From positions 13,198,812 to 13,262,811 of the forward strand of contig NC_083604.1 in the NCBI RefSeq assembly GCF_029168945.1: 64,000 bases of DNA, given 5' to 3'. This DNA comes from Cannabis sativa (taxonomy: Eukaryota > Streptophyta > Magnoliopsida > Rosales > Cannabaceae). Numbering within the stretch: the stretch's first letter is position 1; the number at the start of each line of letters is the position of its first letter. Shown piece after piece: positions 35,232 to 46,579 of this stretch. Under the pieces are notes generated by a model. That model had not been told where the DNA came from. It saw nothing but the letters and a program-made list of their open reading frames with translations, and made no database searches. The translations under genes were made by a program, and so were the position numbers.

Positions 35232-38200
35232 ATGATGCCGCCGGAGCTCCAACCACGCTCCTTCCGACCATACATATCGTCCTCTCTGAGCGCTCCTTCT
35301 TTTTCCTCCTTCAGCAATGGCTCCCCACCTTACTCTTCCTCCGATCGGAGTCCTGAATTGGACCCTTCTTCCACTTCTAGATCTCTTAACAATTCCCGTT
35401 TCTCCCCAGCTTCCTTTGCTCACAATCTCAGAATCTCCGTCGCCCTCCTTCCCTGCGCCGCCTTCCTCCTTGACCTCGGTGGCACCCTCGTCCTCGCCAT
35501 TCTCACCCTCGGCCTTATGATCTCCTACATCGTCGACTCCCTCAACTTCAAGACCGGTGCCTTCTTCGGTGTCTGGTTCTCCCTCATCTTCGCTCAGATC
35601 GCCTTCTTCTTCACCTCTTCCCTCACCTCTTCCTTCAATTCACTCCCGCTCGCTATCCTCGCCGCCTTACTCTGCGCCCACACCAATTTCCTCATCGGCG
35701 TCTGGGCTTCCCTTCAGTTCAAGTGGATTCAAATCGAGAACCCTTCCATTGTTCTCGCCCTCGAGCGCCTTCTCTTTGCCTGCATCCCCTTCCCGGCTTC
35801 AGCCCTCTTCACTTGGGCCACCATATCCGCCGTCGGCATCCACAACGCCTCTTACTATCTCATGTCTTTCAACTGCCTTTTCTACTGGCTTTACTCCATC
35901 CCCCGTGTTTCTTCCTTCAAAACAAAGCAGGAAGTCAAGTACCATGGGGGACAGGTTCCTGAAGATAATTTCATTCTGGGGCCTCTCGATTCCTGCTTCC
36001 ACACACTCAATTTGCTCTTCTTTCCTCTTCTCTTCCACATTGCCTCTCACTACACCATCCTCTTCTCTTCCGCTGCCGCTGTTTCTGATCTGTTCCTCCT
36101 CTTCTTCATTCCCTTCTTGTTCCAACTCTATGCCTCTACCCGGGGTGCGCTTTGGTGGGTGTCTAAGAATGCTCAACATCTTCACAGCATTCGGGTCATG
36201 AACGGTGCTATTGCTTTGATTGTCGTCGTTATCTGCTTGGAGATTAGAGTTGTCTTCCACTCCTTTGGCCGCTACATTCAGGTGCCCCCACCGCTCAATT
36301 ACCTTCTTGTCACCACGACTATGCTTGGAGGAGCTTCCGCAGCTGGTGCCTATGCTTTGGGCATGGTTTCTGATGCGTTCAGCTCCCTGGCGTTCACTTT
36401 TTTGGCTGTTGTAGTTAGTGCTGCTGGGGCAATCGTTGTGGGTTTTCCTCTAGTGGTATGTATCTCTCATTTTGCTAGTACATTGTTGTTCCTTTTGAAT
36501 TTTATCTATAGTTTCTTGCTGAACAATTGACTGTCTTTGCGCTTGCTTGGAGTAGTTTAGCAAACCATATAATCCATTGATAGCTACATCTTCTAACCAA
36601 GTGAACTCATATACATGGATTGTATGCTCAATGACTAATCCAAAAATCAGCAACTGTAAAGAGAGATGACAACATGCATAATATCTCTAATTTGATAAAA
36701 ATGCTTATAGCCATTGACTGTTAGTATTTATTGCTTTTATTGTAGTTTGTTCCATTGCCGTCTATAGCTGGCTTCTACCTGGCTCGTTTTTTCACTAAAA
36801 AGAGCCTCCCATCGTACTTTGCCTTTGTTGTGTTGGGGAGCTTGATGGTGATGTGGTTTGTAATGCATAATTTCTGGGATTTGAATATCTGGATAGCAGG
36901 CATGTCACTGAAATCTTTTTGTAAACTTGTAACTGCAAATGTTATTTTGGCCATGGCTGTTCCTGGTATCGCTCTTCTTCCCGCAAAACTTCACTTTTTG
37001 ACAGAGGCTTGTTTAATTGCTCATGCTGTGCTGCTTTGCCACATTGAGAACCGATTTTTCAATTATTCTGGTATTTATTACTATGGCTTTGAGGATGATG
37101 TGATGTACCCAAGCTATTTGGTTGTTGTAACAACACTAGTGGGTGTGGCTCTAACTAGAAGATTATCGGTTGATCATCGGATTGGTTCAAAGGCAGTTTG
37201 GATATTGACCTGCCTGTACTCTTCCAAGCTTGCTATGTTGTTTATTACGTCAAAGTCTGTTGTATGGGTGTCTGCCATCCTCTTATTAGCTGTTTCTCCA
37301 CCAGTACTTCTATACAGGTAGTTTATCAGTTCATTACATCAAAGAATCTTTAGTTTTCACCGTTGTTCAAATTTATTTAATGTGGATATGAATTTTCAGG
37401 GACAAGTCAAGAACAACTTCTAAGATGAAAGTTTGGCAAGGCTATGCACATGCTGGTGTGGTTACTTTATCTGTCTGGTTTTGTCGTGAAACAATCTTTG
37501 AAGCTCTCCAATGGTGGAATGGGAGATCCCCATCTGATGGTTTACTATTGGGTTTCTGTATTGTTTTGTCGGGCTTGGCATGTGTACCCATAGTTGCGCT
37601 GCACTTCTCTCATGCCCTGGTACTTCCATTTCTTTCTTTTGCTTCTTTGTTAAGTTCAACTTAGGTTCTTCTATAGAACCATTTACAAAGAAATTGAGGA
37701 AGAAAGCAATTCTTTTATCACCAAAATCTGTTGCTTCTACAATTCCTAATTAATATCTTAAACTATGGGATTGGCAGTTATGTCTTTAATTTTGCTTGTC
37801 TTCTGATTTATTTTATTTTTACAGAGGTGGGGGGAGGGAAAGGATTATAGAATGTGTTGGCCGATGAGTAGCCACTTAAAACTATTTGACTAATTTATGG
37901 TTGATCACTTTTTTTAACAATACCATTCAATTTCTCAATATGGTGTCTTATCATAAGAAACTGAATACGGTTCTTGGAGACTTCTAAAATCTTTATCGTT
38001 TAGACACGAATCATTAGTATTATTCAATGCTAACCGCATTTTTCTTTTCTCTTTACTTTGTCATTTTGCAGTCTGCTAAAAGATGCCTAGCACTGATAGT
38101 TGCAACAGGTTTATTGTTTATCCTGATGCAACCACCTATTCCTATTCCTTTAACATGGACTTACCGATCTGACTTAATCAAAGCTGCCCGACAGTCTGCT

Positions 38201-39430
38201 GATGACATCTCCATATATGGCTTTGTGGCACCAAAGCCCACATGGCCAGCTTGGCTGCTTATTGGTGCAATTCTGCTTACACTGGCAGCTGTTACATCAG
38301 TTATACCAATTAAGTATATTGTTGAGTTAAGGGTGTTTTACTCCATTGCTATGGGTATTGCTTTGGGTGTGTACATTTCTGCTGAGTACTTCCTTCAGGC
38401 AGCCGTCCTCCACGCTCTCATTGTTGTGACTATGGTCTGTGCTTCTGTGTTTGTGGTCTTCACTCATTTCCCTTCTGCCTCAAGCACAAAGCTTCTACCA
38501 TGGGTATTTGCTTTACTTGTAGCACTGTTTCCAGTAACATACCTTTTGGAGGGTCAGGTAAGAATCAAAAGTATCTTTGGAGATAGTGGAGTTGGAGAAA
38601 TGGGTGAGGAAGACAAGAAGTTGACGACTCTACTAGCTGTTGAGGGAGCAAGGACATCTCTTCTTGGTCTGTATGCTGCAATCTTTATGCTTATAGCTCT
38701 TGAGGTAAAGTATGAACTTGCTTCACTATTGCGTGAAAAAGCTGTTGAAAGGGGGGGAATGAGACATGTTCAATCTGGCCAAAGCACATCATCCACTAGT
38801 TATCCTCCAAGAATGAGATTCACGCAACATCGGCGAGCATCTACTGTGTCCAACTTCACAATCAAGAGGATGGCCAGTGAGGGAGCCTGGATGCCTGCAG
38901 TTGGTAACGTTGCTACTGTAATGTGCTTTGCAATATGCCTCATCTTGAATGTCAATCTGACGGGTGGCTCAAACCGTGCAATATTTTTCCTGGCACCTAT
39001 TTTGCTACTCCTCAACCAGGACTCTGATTTTGTGGCGGGATTTGGGGACAAGCAGAGATATTTTCCTGTGGCTGTAGTTATATCAGTCTACTTGGCCATG
39101 ACTGCTCTGTACAGCATATGGGAAGAAGTCTGGCATGGAAATGCAGGCTGGGGCTTGGAAATCGGTGGGCCAGATTGGTTCTTTGCAGTGAAGAATTTGG
39201 CTCTCCTCATCCTCACTTTCCCCAGCCATATCCTTTTCAACAGGTTTGTGTGGAGTTACACTAAGCAAACAGACTCAACACCGTTGATAACTCTGCCTCT
39301 AAATCTTCCATCTGTGATAATCACGGATATTCTGAAAATTAGGATATTGGGTTTGTTAGGAATCATTTATTCTCTGGCCCAGTATCTGATCTCTAGACAA
39401 CAGTATCTCTCTGGATTAAAGTATATTTAG
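35232..39430 (+). CDS. NEF1: NEF1-like (no exine formation 1) multi-pass membrane protein
   Basis: The model has four exons: 35232-36455, 36746-37317, 37400-37619 and 38072-39430. All junctions are GT-AG with matching phase, giving 1124 aa, close to the roughly 1120 aa of Arabidopsis NEF1 (At5g13390, identification from memory). The N-terminus has a Ser/Pro-rich cytosolic-looking stretch of about 60 residues. Many hydrophobic segments follow through the whole protein, so it is a polytopic membrane protein. A hydrophilic loop near residues 870-960 separates the last membrane block. In Arabidopsis, loss of NEF1 disturbs lipid accumulation in tapetal plastids and pollen exine. The molecular activity is unknown. 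ATGATG at the start leaves two possible initiators; the first is used. The frame is intact. The NPF gene downstream is convergent. Confidence 0.9.
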
Positions 39431-40388
39431 GCAACACAGAATCTGTAGACTGTACAATATGTTTTTGGCAAATATTTCAAGTGAGGTGAAAGTTGGAGAT
39501 TGTCACTTGCTTCTTTCACAGTCCTTACTCTTTTTTGTTTAGGCTTTTGAATGCATGGAATTGCTAGAAGCATCATCCATTACCTTTTTTGAGTTAATTA
39601 TAGCAAAAACATTCCAATATGTGAACTAACCTTGTAAACGTTACTAATGGTTCCTCCTTGGTTATCTTAACCATTTTAACTGAACATTTTGACTTAATGT
39701 TGTAATAAACCTGGCACATCCAGTATCCACCACAAGGAGGATTCTGGAGCAAGTTTCTCATTACTAAGAAATGAATACACATCATAATATCATATCATAG
39801 TAGAGGTATGAACATGTTAGATTTTGTTTCAAGTTGTCATATTTCTTACTTATATCAGGATTGGATTGATTGGCAAGAGATAACCAATATCAATTTTTGT
39901 CAAATGAATGAAAGTAAAAGCTGGATTTAGGATGAAATAGGAGGTCTGATTTTGGATTGTTAAAAATGAGGACGAAGTGCTGTGTAAATCGGCCATTGCA
40001 TTGACCACCAGACAATGCTCATTGAAGTGTTACGATATGCATTGATATACTTGACGTCTTAATGCTTGGTAGTAAGCAGTGTCAAATTCAAAGACTTCTA
40101 ATCCAAGAACGAAATGTACAATCTTCTAATGCCTGTCCATTATTCTATTAGTTAGTAATGAAATAATGAATTAAGAAAATTTTACCTAATTGATAAAAAA
40201 AATTTTAAAAAATTACAAAAATATGTCAATACCGAAAAAAAATTATTTTTACTTTTTTAAATTTTTTATTTACAAAAATATTTTTTCAGTAAAATAATAA
40301 ACTATTTTTTTTTTTTGTTTTATAGTTTATTTATAGTTGTCATGAGGTTACTTTTCTAGTTGTTTTTTATTACTTTATAGTTGATTTA
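39431..40388. other. NEF1 3' flank
   Basis: This is probably 3' UTR followed by AT-rich spacer. No other gene or repeat was recognised. Confidence 0.5.
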
Positions 40389-40869
40389 GACCATCTCCAA
40401 TGGGAAATGCAAAATTAATCTATATTTAATACAAATAATAGGCTTCTGATATTTTTGTATCAACATTTAATATTATACTCCAATGCATAAATGTGAACCT
40501 TAATGCAAAATTTAATATCTCATTTGATGCTCATCTAATAGTTTATTAAAAATATAAAATAAAAATAATCATACAAAAATAAATATAAAATTTAATAATA
40601 AAAATTATGAAAGTCATTTAATGCAAACAAGCATGCTATCTAAACTTTAATAATAAAATATTAAAAATGACATGATAGAAAATATAAAATCATAATATTT
40701 ATTGTGATGCAAATTTTACATCATGATATATTGTGATCTAAATTTGGATCACTTTTTGTTATGTGAGATATTTACATCATAATTTGGCACACCATTAGAG
40801 TAGACTTTTGACAAAGTGAGCTATATTTTACATTTGCATCACTTATTTGCATCTCCAATGGAGATGCTC
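40389..40869. mobile_element. Tourist/PIF-Harbinger-like MITE (481 bp)
   Basis: Terminal inverted repeats GACCATCTCCAATGGGAAAT and, inverted at the right, GAGCATCTCCATTGGAGATG are flanked by TTA on both sides (40386-40388 and 40870-40872). The interior is AT-rich and non-coding. A TTA target duplication is typical of PIF/Harbinger. Confidence 0.65.
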
Positions 40870-40958
40870 TTATAGTTGTTGTGAGATTAATTTCTAGTTT
40901 GAAAAATCGTATTTTTGCAAATGCCAATAATATTACTAAGTTACAGTAAAAATACAAT

Positions 40959-41994
40959 TGTAACAGTCTACAGCAACATATTGCAATTCTGTCACTGCAT
41001 AACACAGATTTGCAGAATAAAACCAGAACCAAAAATAAATAAATGTAGAATTTAAAATAACTTGACACAAGAGAACTATACGTGATATCAATTTTATTTT
41101 AAACACTTCTAGTCCATGAGTCCACACTTAGAGAATGAAATCAATTAGTAAAGTCTTAAATAATTACAAATACAATTGACTTAAACAAGTTTAGACTCCC
41201 TCTAAATCTTCCCCACGATCTTTTGTAATTCACTTCACGAATCTGATTTTGAAACACCATCAAACAGCGAACTCCCTTCGTCCTTGATGTGTGAGTACTT
41301 ACTTCCTCCTGAAGTAAGGCTTGAACTAGTCTTCTCCCGAAAACCTTTCTCTTGTTCAATCAAGTTGTTCAACCGATCCTAACAGCAGTATAAGAACAAT
41401 AACATAAACACTAAAACATAGTTGAACAACTAGGTTCTCACAAAAAGAACTCTCTCCTCACAAATAAGAAAATACGCAAAAATGAAAACTAAAAGACGTA
41501 AATCGTTTGGCTACTCTCTATGTTCTATTTGTAGAACATAGTAACCCTAGAGACAATCACAAAAATTAATTTTACAACTGTACAAAAATTCCTTAAAAAA
41601 TTTCCTGATTTACAGCAACAGAATCGAACTCTACAACAAAAGATCAGGACTAGAAAGGAAACTTTCCAAATTTGACCAAGATCACGAATTTGGACTTCAA
41701 ACCTGCCAAATATAGTTTATATGATCTGATCTTATCAAGGCAAAACCAAAATCATTAAAAAAAATAAAAATCAAAGTTTTCTAAAACTAGACAACTTTCC
41801 ATAAGAAAATTTCTTCTCTTATAAGAAGTTTCCTAAACAAAATGAGACAAGCTGAAAATGAATCTTTCCTTAAAAGAAAATAGTAATTAGAGGCGCGAAA
41901 TCACTATAATAAAAATAGTTTAATTGCACAAGAAAAATACATATTAAATAAAAAAAATATTTTGACACCTTTTTTGCTAAAAAATGACTTTACA
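40959..41994 (-). repeat. 3' LTR of a SIRE-like copia remnant
   Basis: On the minus strand it starts TGTAAAGTC after a polypurine tract (CCAATGGGGGAGCT, 41995-42008) and ends TGTTACA at 40959. The length of about 1036 bp and blocks such as GGTTGAACAACTTGATTGAA resemble SIRE/Maximus LTRs; this lineage is inferred. The left boundary rests only on the TGTAA/TTACA ends. Confidence 0.5.
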
Positions 41995-42309
41995 AGCTCC
42001 CCCATTGGCACTTTAGGTAATCAAAATATTTTTAAATAATATACACCTACAAAATAAAGTTAGCAAAATCATATATTAAACTCCCCATGAGAAACACATC
42101 ATTACACCAACCTCAACTCCCCTTGAAAAAAGAGTCCAGAATTGAGTATACAACACAAGAAATTAAAACCATTACCCCCCTTTTTGTTTATCTATAAGGG
42201 CCAAAGACAAAAAGAAAATAAAACAAGTCCAACAAAAAATCACCAAACAAGTTAAAGTAAAGGAAAGAGAACACAAAACTTAAGCCCCATAAAGCTTGAT
42301 CAAAGTGGA

Positions 42310-43930
42310 CAATTGTATGGACATTTCTTATTGAACCTCCTCCATGTTAGCCAAGCAATTTTTCATCAAGGTCACTTCCTGCTTGACTTCTTGCACATCA
42401 ATAGAAGCAAAACTGGAACCTGTAGCAGTAGTAGATGGAGTTCCACCAACAGAAGCCTTAGGGTGCTTGAGGAAAGCTCCATCAAAATACTCCGAGAGTT
42501 GAAAAATTGTTCCAGTGAAGGCAGGCTCAAGTGTCTCATTCAAAAAGACCACATGCTTTTGAGATGAAAGAACCTTATAGATTAGATTCGGAAAAATAAG
42601 CTTGTGGTTTCGTTTTTTACCTCGACGGAAGGATATAATTTGCTCCATGATGAGAGAAGCCAAGTCAATAGTTGTCCCTGTAGTGATTCGAAAAAGAAAG
42701 AGCCAAATCTTGAGACACCATCATCTTGTTAGAGTTTGGGAACCAATTACTAAGAGCAAACCGCATTAGTAAGGCATGGCCATAAGTAAGATGAGTAATG
42801 CAGACTTTGACCGGCAAGCCATTCAACTTGTTCACCAATGATTTCAGTGAGAATGCAATCATGATCCATGGACATATCGCCACTCTTTACACCTTTAGGC
42901 AATTTCAAGACTTTAGCAATATCTTCAGTGAAAGAAAATCAATGCCCGCAAACATAGACTTTGCTAAAGAACTCATATTTTTTATCAAGCAACTCATCAG
43001 TCAAATTAGCATAAAATTCCTTAACTATGCCATTAATATAACCTTCAAATTCAGTTAATGTGTCCTTCCAATTTTGATATTGAACACACTTTATAATGTC
43101 ATAAACTCGATAAGCATTTAAATCAAAATTTCTTTCATTTTTAAATTTACGGGTAGCATATAACTTTCAATCACGTTGATTGTCATTATAAAAAAAATCT
43201 TGAATTAATAGCTTCAGAGGAAAAAAGTTTGCTAGAGAAAAAGCCTTCATAGGTTGTTTTCCTTTTGCTGTTGCTAAAGCTTTAACTGTAGAAGCAAATC
43301 GAGGAGTTGTTGCTACAGATTTAGGCAATGGCGGTTCAAGATCTAGATCAACAAGTTCTTCCTCACTTTCAAAAGAGACAACATCATCTTCTACAGAAAT
43401 TATTTTTTCAAATGAAAAAGTCTCGGTTCTGGATCAAATTCCTCAAAAGACACTTCCATGGGATCTTCTTCTTCATCATCACTCGAGGAGGTCGAAAGAG
43501 TATTGAGCTTGAGATTTTTAGCAACAGCAATAGGCCTATCATGATTCCTTTTGGTTTGTGCTTTCTTTTCAAGAGAGGCTTGCTGGGCACGGATCGGAGA
43601 TGAAGTACCTTTTGGGGTTGATGCTGCAGAAGCCACACCACTAGCAACAGGTGGTGACTGAGAACCACGAGAAAGAGAGCCCTCAACAGAAAGAGAAGAA
43701 GACTTTGAACCAGACCTATAACTCTTGGGAAATTCGGTGTCCGTCATAGATTTTTGAGCTAGGGTTTTGGGTGTTCTCTTGCTGGAAGAAGGAGTTGAGG
43801 ATGAAGCTTTCTTTGATTCACGCTGAGGAGGCGATGAATTAACTAGAATCGAGGCAGTTGCAGTAGCAGGAGGTGATTGTGATGGCTCAGGCGATTCATT
43901 CAATGGGGCAGTCTCTGATTCATCTATCTT
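42310..43930 (-). pseudogene. Retroelement-associated plant transposon-domain protein, decayed
   Basis: The first open piece (43903-43400) is a Ser/Pro/Lys-rich, low-complexity N-terminal region ending in an acidic patch. Downstream, in changing frames, are segments typical of the 'putative plant transposon protein' domain (Transposase_32-like). These are EFYANLTDELLD (about 43020-42980), CITHLTYGHALLMRFALSNW (42811-42750) and LIFPNLIYKVLSSQKHVV (about 42605-42555). The C-terminus (42540-42328) is hydrophilic. Stops and frameshifts break it at several points. It lies just upstream of a polypurine tract and LTR on the same strand, so it is probably the extra ORF after pol of that element. Function unknown. 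Confidence 0.55.
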
Positions 43931-44893
43931 CCTTCGACGTCCTAAATTCTTTATTTAAGCCATGGAATTCTGAAAGTAAGAATAAAAACAAAGAGAGAAA
44001 AAAAATAAAGAAAAGAGAGATCGGGTAGATAGAGAGAATTTGTGAGATTTAAATGAAATACAAATTGATATATATAAGGATAAAAAAGAAGAATAAAAGG
44101 GAAACCAATTTGAAAAATAAAAAAGGAAACAAAAACTACGTACCTTATCCTTTTACAAAGAAAAACTGCCCCTTCCTTCTTTTTTTTATTATTATAAAAA
44201 CACACAAGAAAAGAAAAAAAAATAGAAAAGGAAACAACAATTGCCTTACCCTTTTACCAAAAAAAAAATGCCCCTTTCGCATTTTTCTTTTTAAACAAAT
44301 CAATTAAAATTTAAAAAATCAATCAAGATCAACAATTAAATAAAATACAATATATAAGAAATCAAATTTTAATAGAAAACTCATCAAAAAAAAAATTTAA
44401 TTGGAGCACATGTTGATACTTATCACAAGAAAACAAATGACCAAATTTTCTTAGCCCACAAGTCAAGCCACACGAATTTTTTTTTATATATTTGAAAAAA
44501 AAATACAAAATATTGAAATGATAACTAGTCTTTATTAATTTATTTTTCAAAGTCTTAGAGCATCTCCAATATGGGCAATTTTTAAAATTGTCATAAAATT
44601 TCACAGCATCTCAAAATATAATATTTTATTTTATCTCTCATTCACATTATTTTTGACTACTTTACTACTAAAAATGCTCTAATATTATTTAATATTAACT
44701 TATATTTTTATTATTAGTTTGTTTCAAATATTATATTTTTCATTTTTTTTTTTGAAAAAACACATAAATCGTTGCTCCTGTGCAACCACCCCAGTTGCCA
44801 TAAAATTTATCTCTAATGCATAAGCTACTTTAGAGAGTAGCTCACCACCTGACACAACCCTACCAAGCTACTTTGACTAGCTTGTGTTGAAGC
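43931..44893. other. A/T-rich spacer
   Basis: No coding sequence was found. Two imperfect copies of a block containing CCTTTTAC...AAAAA...TGCCCCTT occur near 44138-44190 and 44236-44290. Homopolymer runs are frequent. The upstream part of the SIRE-like element has been lost here. Confidence 0.4.
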
Positions 44894-45434
44894 TAGAGAT
44901 GGAAATTTATACTGCGGGGATGGATAACCGCGGGGACCCGCCCCTAATGGGGTGGGGATTCCCCATCTTAGTGGTTAATGGGGCGGTGGTGGAAGACAAT
45001 TTCAATACCCGAAGCGGGGATGGGGCGGGGACGGGGATAATACTATCCGCACCATATCCGACCCCGATATAGATATATATAATTTTTTTTGTTTTTTTTT
45101 CAAACTTTGACACATATTTAGTTTTTATTTTCTATTAGGTTATGCTTTTTTTTAAGTATGTTTATTTTTTATCTTCTATGAATTATGAATGCATAATAAA
45201 TATTTGTGAGAATATTAGTTTAACTTATTTTTTTCAATTATTTTAAATTAATTTGTTTTTTCATTTTACCTTAATGGATACCCGATGGGTTTTCCATAAC
45301 CGATGGGTATTCCCCTACCCCGAATTCGTTGGTTATTAGACGGGGATGGAGCGGGGATGGGGGTATAAACAGGTAGCGGGGATGGGGGCGGGGATTGCAT
45401 TCCCCGTACATTAACCGACCAATTTCCATCTCTA
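44894..45434. mobile_element. hAT-type MITE with G-rich core (541 bp)
   Basis: Terminal inverted repeats TAGAGATGGAAATT (left) and AATTTCCATCTCTA (right) are flanked by a perfect 8-bp target duplication GTTGAAGC (44886-44893 and 45435-45442). Both are hAT hallmarks. Both ends of the interior carry dense CGGGGATGGGG-type repeats, with four GGGG runs within 45016-45036, around an AT-rich centre. No transposase is encoded. Confidence 0.85.
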
Positions 45435-45442
45435 GTTGAAGC

Positions 45443-46579
45443 TGCTCTTATGTGTCTATTTATAGAACGTGGTACCCCATTGGTGACAATTATTAAGCAG
45501 CAACAAAGATGTTTTTTTCTCTTTTAATTATTTCATGTAATTGTTGATAGTTGTGCATGAATTAAAATGTGATGAATATAAACAATGATGATGTCATTGT
45601 CATCATTGCAAACATAAATTGAGAAGATATATTGAAAAAAACAATTATTTTAAAAATATTATAGAAAAGGGTATATATTAGGTATTAAATAAAACTACAA
45701 TATTTTTGAAATTTAATTGCTTTTAACGTTTTAAAATGTAAATTTTCCTTCTTTTTTTTTTTTCATATAATTGATAATTTTGAATTTTATTTTTGATGTC
45801 ATAAATTATTCAATACTTTTTTTAAAAAAAATTAAGTGAAATAACTTATTATAACTATAATGTATAATGTAGACCGTTATAAAAACAAGTAGTTATAAAA
45901 AAATTTAAAAACATAAAAGTTCACTCTTACTATAGTTGCTTTTTATAACATATGACTACACAGTATTTTCTTAATTTCACTTTCAATTAACAACAAAATC
46001 CTCCAACAACTTGCTGCATCTCTTTCTCTCTCTCTCATCACTTTAACATAGTCTAATTTGTAAGCATAATCTTAATAACTGTCAACAACAAAAAGAAAAG
46101 AAGTATATTCAAGAATTAGCTTTAATATATTTGAAGTGTTTCTCAATTCTGCTTCATATTAAAAACACTCTCTACAATTTTAGATATACTTTCCTTTACT
46201 ACTTTCTACAATTTTTGATCTTAAAAGTAGCAACTTTCTGCAATAGGCAATTTGCACTAGCAATTTTAAATAACATCCTTTTAAGTGCTTGTATATCAGT
46301 ACTCTTCTCCTTTGCAGTTTTCACTATCCTCTTTTTGCTGAAAATTTGACATGTCAAGTAGTTTCAGCAAAAAGAACAATTAATTTATAGAGAAGGAAAA
46401 CAAAAAGGCTAAGAACACTTGTACTGACTTTCACAGTATGAACCAACACCAATCATTTGAAAACATTTAAATTACCTAATACTAATAGATTTTCTTGATG
46501 TTCATTGACTTAGCCAATAATTTATGGCCTCACAAGTTTACCCTTTCTTTAAAAAAAGAAAAAAAGTCCTAGTGAATAA
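45443..46579. other. AT-rich intergenic spacer, NPF 3' side
   Basis: No gene or complete repeat was seen. A short TC-rich microsatellite occurs at about 46020-46037. The stretch nearest 46579 is probably NPF 3' UTR. Confidence 0.5.

Noticed and set aside
35557..36201. Long Ser/Pro-rich frame overlapping NEF1 exon 1
   Set aside because: It is an out-of-frame reading of the real exon. The NEF1 frame continues across three introns with matching phase.
36456..36745. Coding continuation of NEF1 exon 1 to the stop near 36530
   Set aside because: A GTATGT donor at 36456 and an acceptor at 36744-36745 restore the family-length protein in phase, so this is an intron.
44557..44690. Possible small MITE (TTAGAGCATCTCC on the left, ATGCTCTAA on the right)
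   Set aside because: Only about nine bases of the ends are complementary and the flanks do not form a matching TTA duplication.
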